Below the pieces are notes generated by a model that made no database searches, was not told where the DNA came from, and was given only the letters and a program-made list of their open reading frames with translations. The translations under genes were made by a program, and so were the position numbers. Positions 25,741 to 34,780 of a DNA stretch of 62,678 nucleotides are shown in pieces. This stretch comes from Acidobacteriota bacterium (lineage in GTDB: Bacteria > Acidobacteriota > Terriglobia > Terriglobales > Acidobacteriaceae). Within the stretch, counting starts at the first letter, position 1. Every line of letters starts with the position of its first letter. Where the stretch lies: positions 1 to 62,678 of the forward strand of contig JAJZEA010000014.1 of the NCBI GenBank assembly GCA_021851335.1, written 5' to 3'.

Positions 25741-28194
25741 ATGTCTTCTGCCCATCGATTTGCGATTCACGTCCATTGCCCATGGATACGCTGGACGACG
25801 GCTTCACCGCTGGCGTTGCTGATTCTGGCAGCTATGATGCCGAACTTAGGGACGAGCACCGTTCACGCGGCATCCAAGCCGAGCCAGAAGACGCAAAGCG
25901 CCGCCACCCCGACCCAGAGTTCGACGCAGAATCCGGCACAGCAGAATGCAACGGACGCGAACGCACCGGACACCGAAGAGCAGGGCGTCTTTGGCGGTTC
26001 ATCCTACGCGCCAGGCCAGCCTGCTGTGGCTCCCTGGGCAGTTGTCCCTCCGACGCAATATGACCAGCACATCACCAGTCGCTATAACTATGCATTCGGA
26101 AAGGATCACCCATTCCTGCCCTCGAATGCGACCAGCATCAACGGGCAATTCTACAGCCCGAAGAGTTTTCTCACGGCGGAATACTGCGGGCATTGCCACA
26201 AGGAGAGCTATCACCAGTGGCGTCAATCAGCACATGCAAACAGTTTTCGCGCTCCCTGGTATCTGCGCAACGTGAATATGCTGATTGACGAAAAAGGAGT
26301 GCAGTATTCACGGCACTGCGAAGGCTGCCATAACCCCGTCGCGCTGCTCTCCGGCGATCTTTCGCAGGGAATGCCGCGCAAGCGTCCCTTTGCCAATGAG
26401 GGCGTTACCTGCATGACCTGTCACGCGATGACATCCACCACAACCATGGGCACTGGAAGCTGGGTCATGGGCATACCAGCCGTGATGGTGGACGAGCACG
26501 GACAGCCAATTACCACGCCTGTTCCAGACAGTGAAATTCTGGCGCACCTGGACCGGCATAGTCAGGCCGTGATGCGGCCCATGCTGCATACCTCAGAGTT
26601 CTGTGCCGCCTGCCACAAAGCCGCAATCCCCAAGGCACTGGACGACTACAAATGGCTACGCGCTTTTACCGTGTATGACGAATGGCAAAACACCAGCTTT
26701 GCCAAGGAATCCCCGCTGCCGTTTTATCGAAAAGACTCTGTCTCGACATGTCAAACCTGCCACATGAAAAGTGAACCACTGCCCGCCGGCGCCTCCGACT
26801 ACGGCGGCACTCAGGGCATGTTGGCCAGCCATCGCTGGGTTGGCGGCAATACGCTGATCCCGCAGTACTACAAATACTCCGAACAGGCTGAAAAGGTGGC
26901 TGCGTTCCTGCGCACGGGCGTCTTCAGTGTGGATATTTTTGCGCTTGAGATCGAGAATATCGAGGCCACGAAAAACGATTCGGTGGTGGTGGCTCCGCTC
27001 GGATTGACCAGCTTTTCCATTACGGGCGGGCAAACTCTGGTGGCTGACGTCGTCATCCAGAACAAGGGCATTGGACATTCCTTTGTGCCGGAGCAACGGG
27101 ATTTTTACGAGGGATGGGTCAACTTCACCGTCAAGGATGGCTCCGGAAAAACACTTGCCGAGAGCGGATATCTGCAACCCGACGGCAACCTGGACACCTC
27201 TGCACACTCGTTCACCAATCGCATTATCAATAAGCAGGGACAATTCAATGACCTCCATCAGATCTGGCACAATCGCGTGCTGGCTTACAACAACACCATC
27301 CAGTCAGGCCGCAGCCAGCTTGTGCGATACCGCTTCCACCTGCCCAGCGATGTGCAGGGTCCAATCCAGATCACTGCCACCGTACGTTATCGCCGCTTCA
27401 ATCAGCACTTCATTGATTTTGCGATGAACAAGAAGCACTATCCGGAACCGGTGATCGATATGGCTTCGGAGACTCGCACGCTTGCCGTTGGAAAGAACGC
27501 TCCGGTCACCCCGCAGGCCGATGAAAATCCAGAGTGGATGCGCTGGAACAACTACGGTATCGCTTTGCTGGATGCCCAGCAGTATGCAGCCTCTGTCCAT
27601 GCGTTTGAACGCGTTGCCGCACTGCGACCGAACTACGGCGATGCGTACACGAATATGGCGGTCGTGGAGATTCTTTGGGAGAAGTATGACGATGCGCGTC
27701 CCAATCTGGCGAAAGCGCTGGCACTGATGCCGGGGGATTCCCGCGCGCTTTATTATCGTGCGCTGGTGGAGCGAAACGCCGGACAGGTGAGTCAGGCGAT
27801 CGACGATCTGAACCTGGTCCTCACGCGCTTTCCGCGATCGCGTAACGCGCTTCGCGATCTAGGCTTCAGCTACTACCAGAAGCACGAGTATCAGAAAGCG
27901 GAAGAGTGTTATCAGAAGCTGCAAACCATTGATCCCGATGATTTGGCGGCCCACTACAACCTGGCGATTCTCTATCGGCGACTCCACCAGCACAGCAAAG
28001 CCAGCTATGAAGCATCTCGTTTCGCCGCCGAAAAAATCGATCCCACGGCATCGGTCTACGCACTGGAGTTCCTGCGCAAACATCCGGAGATCGCCAGCGA
28101 AAGTGTCGCCTGGCATGTGCATGATCTGACCGTTGGAACGCCCCCAAAAGCGGATCCCACTCAACCTGTCAATATCACTGGTGGTGGGTTGTAA
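25741..28194 (+). CDS. Five-haem cytochrome c with C-terminal TPR domain
   Basis: 817 residues. The ATG at 25741 is followed by a signal sequence (TTASPLALLILAAMM to HAA), so the haem part is periplasmic. Five CxxCH sites begin at residues about 149 (CGHCH), 193 (CEGCH), 224 (CMTCH), 288 (CAACH) and 337 (CQTCH). The layout resembles the cytochrome c554/c552-like multihaem family. A beta-rich stretch follows at about 420-580, then TPR-like helices from about 595 (for example NYGIALLDAQQYAASVHAFE) to about 790. Function is unknown; electron transfer in a periplasmic assembly is likely. The start could be earlier, since the frame is open from 25474, but a signal peptide would then be internal. 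A GGAG lies about 15 bases before the chosen ATG. Confidence 0.85.
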   Translation: MSSAHRFAIHVHCPWIRWTTASPLALLILAAMMPNLGTSTVHAASKPSQKTQSAATPTQSSTQNPAQQNATDANAPDTEEQGVFGGSSYAPGQPAVAPWAVVPPTQYDQHITSRYNYAFGKDHPFLPSNATSINGQFYSPKSFLTAEYCGHCHKESYHQWRQSAHANSFRAPWYLRNVNMLIDEKGVQYSRHCEGCHNPVALLSGDLSQGMPRKRPFANEGVTCMTCHAMTSTTTMGTGSWVMGIPAVMVDEHGQPITTPVPDSEILAHLDRHSQAVMRPMLHTSEFCAACHKAAIPKALDDYKWLRAFTVYDEWQNTSFAKESPLPFYRKDSVSTCQTCHMKSEPLPAGASDYGGTQGMLASHRWVGGNTLIPQYYKYSEQAEKVAAFLRTGVFSVDIFALEIENIEATKNDSVVVAPLGLTSFSITGGQTLVADVVIQNKGIGHSFVPEQRDFYEGWVNFTVKDGSGKTLAESGYLQPDGNLDTSAHSFTNRIINKQGQFNDLHQIWHNRVLAYNNTIQSGRSQLVRYRFHLPSDVQGPIQITATVRYRRFNQHFIDFAMNKKHYPEPVIDMASETRTLAVGKNAPVTPQADENPEWMRWNNYGIALLDAQQYAASVHAFERVAALRPNYGDAYTNMAVVEILWEKYDDARPNLAKALALMPGDSRALYYRALVERNAGQVSQAIDDLNLVLTRFPRSRNALRDLGFSYYQKHEYQKAEECYQKLQTIDPDDLAAHYNLAILYRRLHQHSKASYEASRFAAEKIDPTASVYALEFLRKHPEIASESVAWHVHDLTVGTPPKADPTQPVNITGGGL

Positions 28195-28218
28195 GCAGCG
28201 TTCGCTACACTGAATCGG

Positions 28219-28587
28219 ATGATGATTTTGAAGCCCTCGACCACTCAGTTCTTACTCCTATGCGGGATACTTGCTGGATTGGCTGCACTGCCGACCCACG
28301 CCATGACCGTCCACGCCATGACCCGAGCGCAGAAAATCGAAGCCGGCGCAACGCTCTACCAGACAAAGGGCTGCGGCTATTGCCATGGGAAGACGGCGAC
28401 CGGCACGGCGAAAGGCCCGTCGCTGGCGCATTTGGGATGGTGGCACTGGCGCGGTTCCCGGCTAGCAAAGCAGATCAACAACGGTGGCCAGAAAATGCCA
28501 GCTTTTGGCGATTCCCTCACTCGTGATGAGGTGAGCGAGTTGGTGACGTGGCTGCGCAGCCATCCTGCGGCAAAGACACACAACTGA
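28219..28587 (+). CDS. Small class I-type cytochrome c
   Basis: 122 residues. Signal peptide FLLLCGILAGLAALPTHA, one haem site CGYCH at residues 52-56, and a likely axial Met93 in QKMPAFGD. The C-terminal helix EVSELVTWLRSH is the typical cytochrome c packing helix. It is a soluble periplasmic electron carrier. It lies 24 bases after the five-haem cytochrome gene and is probably cotranscribed, so it may exchange electrons with it. Confidence 0.9.
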   Translation: MMILKPSTTQFLLLCGILAGLAALPTHAMTVHAMTRAQKIEAGATLYQTKGCGYCHGKTATGTAKGPSLAHLGWWHWRGSRLAKQINNGGQKMPAFGDSLTRDEVSELVTWLRSHPAAKTHN

Positions 28588-28635
28588 CCCGAGCACGAAA
28601 AGCCCTGGCGTTTTGTCTATGCGCCTGGTCGATGC

Positions 28636-28679
28636 GCTTACTTTGGGCGCTTGGTCTCTATGCTTACTTTGGGCGCTTG
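28636..28679. repeat. 18-base direct repeat between convergent genes
   Basis: GCTTACTTTGGGCGCTTG occurs at 28636-28653 and again at 28662-28679, a 26-base period. A degenerate partial unit precedes them at about 28617-28630. It sits between the end of the cytochrome gene and the stop of the regulator gene. There is no inverted symmetry, so it is not an obvious terminator; slippage duplication is the simplest explanation. Confidence 0.65.
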
Positions 28680-28680
28680 C

Positions 28681-29889
28681 TCAATGCTCCGTGCTTCCCA
28701 TAGCCAGAGCCGATTCGCGGGGGATCATTGGCTGGCAGGAGTTGCGCTCAACCAGCCGCGTCGACAAGAGAATCTCTCTCACCGGCAGGTCAGGATGCTC
28801 CAGACGCTCCAGCATCGTCGCCATGGCGATCACTCCAATGGCATTGCAGTCCTGGTGCATGGTGGTGAGCGGAACGGGCAACAGACTTGCATAGCGTACA
28901 TCGTCGATGCCCACCATCTGAATCTCCTCTGGAATCCGCCGACCCAGCGCAAGCACCGTCTGCATTAACCGTGCCGCCGTTACGTCGTTGGCGCAGACAA
29001 TGCCATCCGGACGCACCTGTTCCAGAATCTTCCGCACCGTTGTCACATCCAGCGCATGCGCCGTGCGAATCTCCGTCACAGCATCGGGAACTTGCCGAGA
29101 GGCTTCCATGCATCCTGAAATGCGTGCCGCGACCGTCGGGGCGGAGTTGGGTTCCGCAAAGAAGAGTAGCCGCCTGACTCCGCTGCCAATCAACCGCTGG
29201 GTAATTTGAAATCCGGTACGGCGATTATCAATGCCAACCAGATCATTCTCGGAACGCTCCGGATACGGCAGGTAACACCGATCGAGAAGCACGACAGGCA
29301 TCCGGGAGCGCTCCAGCATTCGCATGATGCGTCGATTGGCTGCATCCATGCCCGCGACCAGTTCCAATGGAGCAAAAAATACGCCTGCAACCTGCTGGGA
29401 GATAAAGTGCTGCGCCATATACTCGGCTTGTTCAATGGCTTCCTTGTCGCTGGGCGCTGCGGCCGAACTGGAGACACCGCCCGCGCGCGAAACACTGGGC
29501 CAGAGGAGTGAGTCCGGACGAGCAAACGGCGAACGCATCATGCCGTGGCAAATGGGGTCAAATATCTCCGTCATGCCCAACTCTGGAATGAGCAGACCGA
29601 GCGTATAGCCTGCCGCCTGCGGTTTGCGCGTGACGTGGGTTCCCGCACCGGGCCGACGCGTCACCAGATTCATTCGCTGCAGCTCGAGAACCGCTTTGGC
29701 CACCGTGATTCTGGATGCGTCAAATGTCTTGCCGAGTTCGGCTTCACTCGGCAGCCTGTCTCCGGGCTTGAAGGTTCCGTTGAGGATGCGACTGTGCAAG
29801 GAATCAAAGATCAATTGATGCTTGGGAGCAGCCTTTCCGACTGTACGCTGACTATCTACTTCCAAAACATCCTTCTGACGATTTCCCAT
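28681..29889 (-). CDS. GntR-family regulator with LacI-like sugar-binding domain
   Basis: 402 residues from the ATG at 29889; a GTG two codons earlier is the alternative. Residues about 20-90 are a GntR winged helix: FDSLHSRILNGTFKPGDRLP, SEAELGKTFDASRITVAKA, LELQRMNLVTRRPGAGTHV. The rest is a periplasmic-binding-protein-like domain of the LacI/GalR type, with YTLGLLIPELGM, VVLLDRCYLPYPERSEND, DGIVCANDVTAARLM and PEEIQMVGIDDVRYASLL. This is the AraR-like architecture, usually a repressor released by a sugar. It is divergent from the aldo/keto reductase across 29890-30054 and probably controls that gene and itself. The effector is unknown. Confidence 0.88.
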   Translation of the reverse strand: MGNRQKDVLEVDSQRTVGKAAPKHQLIFDSLHSRILNGTFKPGDRLPSEAELGKTFDASRITVAKAVLELQRMNLVTRRPGAGTHVTRKPQAAGYTLGLLIPELGMTEIFDPICHGMMRSPFARPDSLLWPSVSRAGGVSSSAAAPSDKEAIEQAEYMAQHFISQQVAGVFFAPLELVAGMDAANRRIMRMLERSRMPVVLLDRCYLPYPERSENDLVGIDNRRTGFQITQRLIGSGVRRLLFFAEPNSAPTVAARISGCMEASRQVPDAVTEIRTAHALDVTTVRKILEQVRPDGIVCANDVTAARLMQTVLALGRRIPEEIQMVGIDDVRYASLLPVPLTTMHQDCNAIGVIAMATMLERLEHPDLPVREILLSTRLVERNSCQPMIPRESALAMGSTEH

Positions 29890-30054
29890 AGACACTCTTC
29901 TTCCCGGTAAATCCGATTGAGTTACTTACCTTTTCAAATGCTCGGTGAATGTCTTTTGTTTTGTCAATGCATTTCTTGCGCAGTTCATCGGTTGTTGAGC
30001 GGTTTCGTACAGGTCGCATCGCAGGTTAGACTGGCAGGTGAAGGAGAAATGCCC

Positions 30055-31041
30055 ATGAGATTTGCTGATTTCGCTCAAACAGGAGAGGCTGTCGCTCGTA
30101 TCGGACTGGGGTGTATGGGCATGTCTGACTTCTATGTGCCCGGTGACGAAAAGGAGGCGATTTCCGTCATTCATCGCTCTCTCGATCTAGGCGGAACCTT
30201 TCTGGATACAGCGGATATGTATGGTCTGGGACGCAATGAAGAGCTGGTTGGACGAGCGATTCGAGGGCGTCGTGAACAGGTATTTTTGGCAACGAAATTT
30301 GGCATTCGACGCTCGGAGACCGGAGCGCCGATGGGCGTGAGCGGAAGGCCGGATTATGTCCGGCAAGCATGCGAAGCCAGTCTCCGGCGTCTGGGCGTGG
30401 AGACGATTGATCTTTACTATCAGCATCGAGTTGACCCGGAAACTCCAATTGAAGAAACCGTTGGGGCGATGGCTGAACTGGTTGAGGCCGGCAAGGTTCG
30501 CTACCTGGGTCTATCGGAAGCTGCACCACAGACCATACGCCGCGCTCATGCTATCCATCCCATTGCAGCGCTGCAAACGGAATATTCCCTGTGGACTCGC
30601 GATCCAGAGCCGGAGATTCTTCCACTCGTCCGCGAGCTTGGAATCGCTTTTGTTGCTTACAGCCCACTGGGGCGTGGATTTTTGACCGGACGCTTCCGCA
30701 AGCTGGAAGACCTGGACCCAACAGACACGCGACGCAATCACCCGCGCTTTCAGGGTGAAAACTTTGCGGCCAATCTCAAGCTGGTTGCCTTCATTGAATC
30801 TCTGGCCGCGAAGAAGGGCTGTACCGCGTCCCAGTTGGCTCTTGCATGGTTGCTGGCTCAGGGGAACGATATCTTTCCCATTCCAGGCACCAAGCGAGTT
30901 GCCTATCTGGAGCAGAATCTGGGCGCTTTGGAGATCACATGCAGCGCGGAAGAATTGGCAGAGATGGATCGCGTACTGGGCCGTGATGCCGCACGAGGAC
31001 AGCGCTATCCTGAGGCAACCATGCGAATGGTGAACCGCTGA
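30055..31041 (+). CDS. Aldo/keto reductase
   Basis: 328 residues. The catalytic tetrad is Asp51 and Tyr56 (FLDTADMYG), Lys81 (FLATKFG) and His124 (LYYQHRVD). NADP-binding segments are [15 protein letters not shown] and [14 protein letters not shown], typical of the YhdN/AKR11-13 type. I chose the ATG at 30055 because AGGAG lies 8 bases upstream; the ATG at 30049 is too close. The substrate is an aldehyde or sugar, not further defined. Divergence from a sugar-responsive regulator suggests a role in carbohydrate oxidation or reduction. Confidence 0.9.
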   Translation: MRFADFAQTGEAVARIGLGCMGMSDFYVPGDEKEAISVIHRSLDLGGTFLDTADMYGLGRNEELVGRAIRGRREQVFLATKFGIRRSETGAPMGVSGRPDYVRQACEASLRRLGVETIDLYYQHRVDPETPIEETVGAMAELVEAGKVRYLGLSEAAPQTIRRAHAIHPIAALQTEYSLWTRDPEPEILPLVRELGIAFVAYSPLGRGFLTGRFRKLEDLDPTDTRRNHPRFQGENFAANLKLVAFIESLAAKKGCTASQLALAWLLAQGNDIFPIPGTKRVAYLEQNLGALEITCSAEELAEMDRVLGRDAARGQRYPEATMRMVNR

Positions 31042-31101
31042 AATCTGCGGCGATGACGACGAGATGCCGCCCACGTTGGACTCAGAGTCAAAGCCGGAGC
31101 C

Positions 31102-32013
31102 TCAACCTTCGATCTCGCTGCGCAATCGGGCAATTGTCTCCTGGCTAATCACGGGCATGGCACCAGCCTGCGAGGCGATGTAGCTACCCCATCGGTTACC
31201 CGCCTCATTCAATGTCTTCAAAGGCGCTGCCTGGAGCAAATAGTGAGTCATGGCTGCGGTAAAGGCGTCTCCTGCGCCAATGGCGTCTACCACCTGCGTC
31301 GGCACTCCCGGATGGCGATGCCAGTCGTTGCGGTTGACCAGCAGGCTGCCCTCACCTCCGCACGTTACAGCCACCAAACGCAAGCCGGGGAAGTGCTCCA
31401 GCATCGCCTCAGCCCCGGCACGCAGGGCATCGGCTGCGTTTTGCACGACCAACCCAATCAGACCAAGAACCCGCGGAACTTCCAGGTCGTTCATCTTGAC
31501 CACGCTGGCAAGCTCGATTGAAGCGCGCAGAATCTCTGCGGAAAAATAAGGGTCGCGCAGGTTGACATCGAAGATTCGTTCACACCTGGGCGGCGCGGAT
31601 TGTACGAGTGAATCAATCGTCTGACGCGAGACTGCATGGCGTTGTCCCAGACTTCCAAAACACAGCGCGTCTGCCTGTTGAACGGCTTCGATCCAGGCCG
31701 CTGTCTTCTCCATAAAATCCCAGGCTGCCGGAGCATGAATGACGTAGCTTGGTTGCCCGTCCGCCAACTCCACAGTGACACGCCCGGTCTCATGCTGCGC
31801 GTCGCTTTGCAGCAGACTCACGTCTACCGGATAACCGCGCAGAATGCTGAGCGTCTGCTGCGCCAGATCATCCTGTCCGATGCGGCTCAGGATGGTCGCA
31901 TGGTTGCCCAATCGACCGGACATCACGCTGTAATTGGCAGGCGCACCCCCCAACTGCTGCCCGGATGGAAGCACGTCCCAAAGCAATTCTCCGATGCCCA
32001 ATATCCGACGCAA
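31102..32013 (-). CDS. PfkB-family carbohydrate kinase
   Basis: 303 residues. PfkB hallmarks are GGAPANYSVMSGRLG near the N-terminus, FDVNLRDPYFS, VVKMNDLEVPRV, VTCGGEGSLL and the ATP/anion-hole motif AIGAGDAFTAAM with the catalytic Asp. The likely start is TTG at 32013, which has AGGAG 6 bases upstream and gives the N-terminus MRRILGIGELLWDVLP expected for fructokinases. An open frame upstream to 32163 has no family similarity. The substrate is probably fructose or a related sugar. It converges on the aldo/keto reductase gene. Confidence 0.87.
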   Translation of the reverse strand: MRRILGIGELLWDVLPSGQQLGGAPANYSVMSGRLGNHATILSRIGQDDLAQQTLSILRGYPVDVSLLQSDAQHETGRVTVELADGQPSYVIHAPAAWDFMEKTAAWIEAVQQADALCFGSLGQRHAVSRQTIDSLVQSAPPRCERIFDVNLRDPYFSAEILRASIELASVVKMNDLEVPRVLGLIGLVVQNAADALRAGAEAMLEHFPGLRLVAVTCGGEGSLLVNRNDWHRHPGVPTQVVDAIGAGDAFTAAMTHYLLQAAPLKTLNEAGNRWGSYIASQAGAMPVISQETIARLRSEIEG

Positions 32014-32231
32014 ACTCAACTCCTGGTGACGAAACCTGACCTTGAGAATGGCTGCAACCGTGCTGGAATCGTCAAGGTCTGATTGTAAGGCGCGGCGGCA
32101 GCTTCCCGCACGGAAGTTCAGCGCAATCCATTCGCGCCTCGGTCGACCGTGCATCCGTGACAAGGGTTCCCGGTTCGCGATACCCTAAGCCGTACTGATT
32201 TGGAAACGAGGATGTACCAGGAGCACACATT

Positions 32232-33176
32232 ATGCCCATACAGCCAACTGAGAATATCTGGCGCAACGGCAGCCTGATTCCCTGGGAACAGGCAAATATC
32301 CACGTGATGAGTCATGTGGTTCACTACGGGTCGAGCGTTTTTGAGGGAATACGCTGCTACGGACAGCCGTCCGGAGCCGCGATTTTCCGCCTGCCCGAGC
32401 ACATGCAGCGGCTGATCGATTCGGCCAAAATCTATCGCATGGCTCTACCCTATTCCCTCGACGAACTGTGCGCGGCCGTCGTCGAGACGGTTGAAGCCAA
32501 TGGCATTGCGCCTTGCTACATTCGACCGATTGCCATGCGCGGCTACGGTGAAATTGGCATCAACCCTTCCAAATGCCCGGTGGATGTGTTTATCGCAAAC
32601 TTCCCCTGGGGAAAATATGTGGCTGCCGAGCACGGTGGCGCGGATGTCTGCATCAGCAGTTGGAATAGGCTGGCACCAAACACGATGCCCGCCTTGGCCA
32701 AAGCCGGCGCAAACTACATGAACTCGCAGTTAATTCGCATGGAAGCCGATGTCAACGGATATGCCGAGGGCATTGCTCTGGACGTGAATGGGCTGGTCTC
32801 TGAGGGTTCTGGAGAAAATGTCTTTGTGGTACGCAGCGGTGTGCTTTACACGCCGCCACTGGCCAACTCAGCGCTCTCAGGCATCACGCGTGACTCCGTG
32901 CTGACCATTGCTCGACACCTCGGCCTGCCTGTTGTGGAGCAGTCGATCCCGCGAGAGATGCTCTATATCGCAGATGAGGTCTTCTTCACCGGCACAGCCG
33001 CGGAAGTTTCTCCCATCCGGTCCATTGATCGCATTGTGATTGGAGATGGGACCACCGGGCCTGTGAGCCAGCAGATCGCCGACGAATTTTTCGGCATCGC
33101 CAACGGGCTGAAACCAGATCGATTCGGATGGTTGACGCCGGTCAAAGTCACGGCATCGGAAGCCGTAACTGTCTGA
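32232..33176 (+). CDS. ilvE: Branched-chain amino acid aminotransferase
   Basis: 314 residues. Fold-type IV PLP enzyme with WRNGSLIPWEQANIHVMSHV and YGSSVFEGIRCYG at the start, the Schiff-base Lys157 in PALAKAGANYMNSQLI, SEGSGENVFVVRSG and LYIADEVFFTGTAAEVSPI. It interconverts Val, Leu and Ile with their keto acids. Length is standard. It is followed by a strong hairpin at 33201-33243, so it is probably transcribed alone. Confidence 0.95.
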   Translation: MPIQPTENIWRNGSLIPWEQANIHVMSHVVHYGSSVFEGIRCYGQPSGAAIFRLPEHMQRLIDSAKIYRMALPYSLDELCAAVVETVEANGIAPCYIRPIAMRGYGEIGINPSKCPVDVFIANFPWGKYVAAEHGGADVCISSWNRLAPNTMPALAKAGANYMNSQLIRMEADVNGYAEGIALDVNGLVSEGSGENVFVVRSGVLYTPPLANSALSGITRDSVLTIARHLGLPVVEQSIPREMLYIADEVFFTGTAAEVSPIRSIDRIVIGDGTTGPVSQQIADEFFGIANGLKPDRFGWLTPVKVTASEAVTV

Positions 33177-33200
33177 CACACTCACATGCCGCAAAAACAT

Positions 33201-33243
33201 AAACCCAGGAGTGCAGCCAGGAACAGGCGGCACTCCTGGGTTT
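33201..33243. terminator. Hairpin between ilvE and alpha-galactosidase genes
   Basis: A perfect 14-base inverted repeat: AAACCCAGGAGTGC at 33201-33214 and GCACTCCTGGGTTT at 33230-33243, with a 15-base loop. The arms end in AAA/TTT, so the hairpin can terminate in both directions. It lies between two convergent genes, the position expected for a shared bidirectional terminator. Confidence 0.85.
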
Positions 33244-33267
33244 GTAGCATCTTGTGTGCAGGTGTTG

Positions 33268-34683
33268 TCACCGCGTGGACGACGCTTCACCTGTCATGCG
33301 CAAGACGACGCTTCCATGCGCAGCCAGTGGCACGCTCACTGCTGCCGGAGCCAACCATGTCTTTTCATCCGTCAGATCGTGGATCCGGCTTGCAGCATGA
33401 CCGTCTGCTGTCTTGAGCAACTTCCAGTTCAGCGATGCCACAGTAGGCGCTTCGCCAAGATTAAAAACAGCCAGATAACGCCCGGCAAACGTGCCGCTGG
33501 GGATGGTCGATTCCCAGACACGCAACAGGCTGCTTCCACTTTGAAGATCCGTGCGAGGATGTCCGTCTCCCTGCTGGTTCAACGCGATCAGCAGCTTGTT
33601 CTGCATCAGGGCACGCGTGGGATGATCCAGCAGCGTGAGATTGGCCCCCAGAATCAGCGGCGAGCGCGCAACTGACCAAAGCGTGAACTCGGTCTGCTCT
33701 TCGGTTTGGGTCAGGCGCGAAGCTCGCGCAGTTCCCCAACCTGGATGCGGCTCGAGCGCACCAAAGGGTAGCATGTCTTCATCCGGCCAGTGGCCCGGAG
33801 CGGCCCAACGATTCCACTGCGCCAGGCGGTCAAATGCCTGTCGCGTACCCAGCGGAAACTCCGATTTGCCCGGCTCAGCAACATGTGACCATACATCCCA
33901 GTGATCGTCCGAGATACGCCACATCTGCGCATACTGCGCCACCTCGGAAGCATGCCCCAGCGAGGTTGGACCCGGAGACAGGCTCAGCACAATTCGACGG
34001 CCGGTTTTGTGAATGGCGGCGGCAATCTGGCGTATCTCCGTCGGCTTGTAGGGATGGTCTGAAATGCAATCTACCTTGAGAAAATCCACGCCCCACGAGG
34101 CATACAGCCCGATCATGGAGTCGTACCATGCCTGACCGGCGGCATTGTCTCGCACACCATAGTTGCCATCATCCCAGGGGCAAGCGTCGCTCGTATCGCC
34201 TGCATCGGCCGTCGTGAAAGGTGAACCTGCGATCGGTAGATTGCGCCGTACGCTTTCTCGAGGAATTCCCCGGATCAGGTGAATCCCGAAGAGCAATCCC
34301 TGAGCATGAACCCGATCGGCGATGGGCTTCAACCCGGCTCCGCCTGCTGCGGAAGGAAATCGCTCCACGGCAGGAATCAGACGGCCATGCGCATCCAGTT
34401 GAAAATGCTGTTCCGCAGCCTTGGAAGCAAGCGGGTTCTGCATGTACCAGCCTTCGTCAATGACAGCATATTGCCAGCCAAACGAATGCATGGAAGCCAG
34501 CACGGCCACGTTGTCACGAAACTGTGATTCCGTAATGGTGAAACCATAAGCATCCCAACTGTTCCAACCCATGGGAGGCGTTGCAGCAAGCATGGAAGGA
34601 TGCGACGACTGCGCCGATGCTGCCCTCATGATAAGTGCAAACAGAGTCAAGCAGAGTGCGATACGAAGACGGTATGCGAGCAT
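33268..34683 (-). CDS. Secreted alpha-galactosidase, GH27 family
   Basis: 471 residues. Signal peptide IALCLTLFALIMRAASA. The GH27 signature PPMGWNSWDAYGFTITESQF is complete. The substrate loop YAVIDEGWYM, the nucleophile in DFLKVDCIS and the acid/base in WRISDDHWDVW are present. A C-terminal beta-domain starts at about residue 380. It releases terminal alpha-galactose from oligosaccharides or hemicellulose side chains; alpha-N-acetylgalactosaminidase activity is an alternative within the family. The start ATG at 34683 is divergent from the phosphodiesterase gene. Confidence 0.92.
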   Translation of the reverse strand: MLAYRLRIALCLTLFALIMRAASAQSSHPSMLAATPPMGWNSWDAYGFTITESQFRDNVAVLASMHSFGWQYAVIDEGWYMQNPLASKAAEQHFQLDAHGRLIPAVERFPSAAGGAGLKPIADRVHAQGLLFGIHLIRGIPRESVRRNLPIAGSPFTTADAGDTSDACPWDDGNYGVRDNAAGQAWYDSMIGLYASWGVDFLKVDCISDHPYKPTEIRQIAAAIHKTGRRIVLSLSPGPTSLGHASEVAQYAQMWRISDDHWDVWSHVAEPGKSEFPLGTRQAFDRLAQWNRWAAPGHWPDEDMLPFGALEPHPGWGTARASRLTQTEEQTEFTLWSVARSPLILGANLTLLDHPTRALMQNKLLIALNQQGDGHPRTDLQSGSSLLRVWESTIPSGTFAGRYLAVFNLGEAPTVASLNWKLLKTADGHAASRIHDLTDEKTWLAPAAVSVPLAAHGSVVLRMTGEASSTR

Positions 34684-34732
34684 GCAGGCATCCTACACCA
34701 AATCGCTTTGCTCACAAATGGCAATCCAACCA

Positions 34733-34760
34733 TTCAAAGGCAATCACTGTCTGCTAATCT
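34733..34760 (+). promoter_or_regulatory. Candidate sigma-70-type promoter for the phosphodiesterase gene
   Basis: TTCAAA at 34733-34738 and TAATCT at 34755-34760 are 16 bases apart, each matching 4 of 6 or 5 of 6 consensus positions. They lie about 20 bases before the start codon at 34781. The match is only moderate. Confidence 0.3.
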
Positions 34761-34780
34761 TCTGCATGAGGCTCTGAAGG

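Noticed and set aside
28613..28968. Small plus-strand frames after the small cytochrome gene
   Set aside because: They run antisense to the regulator gene and across the direct repeat, and show no protein motif.
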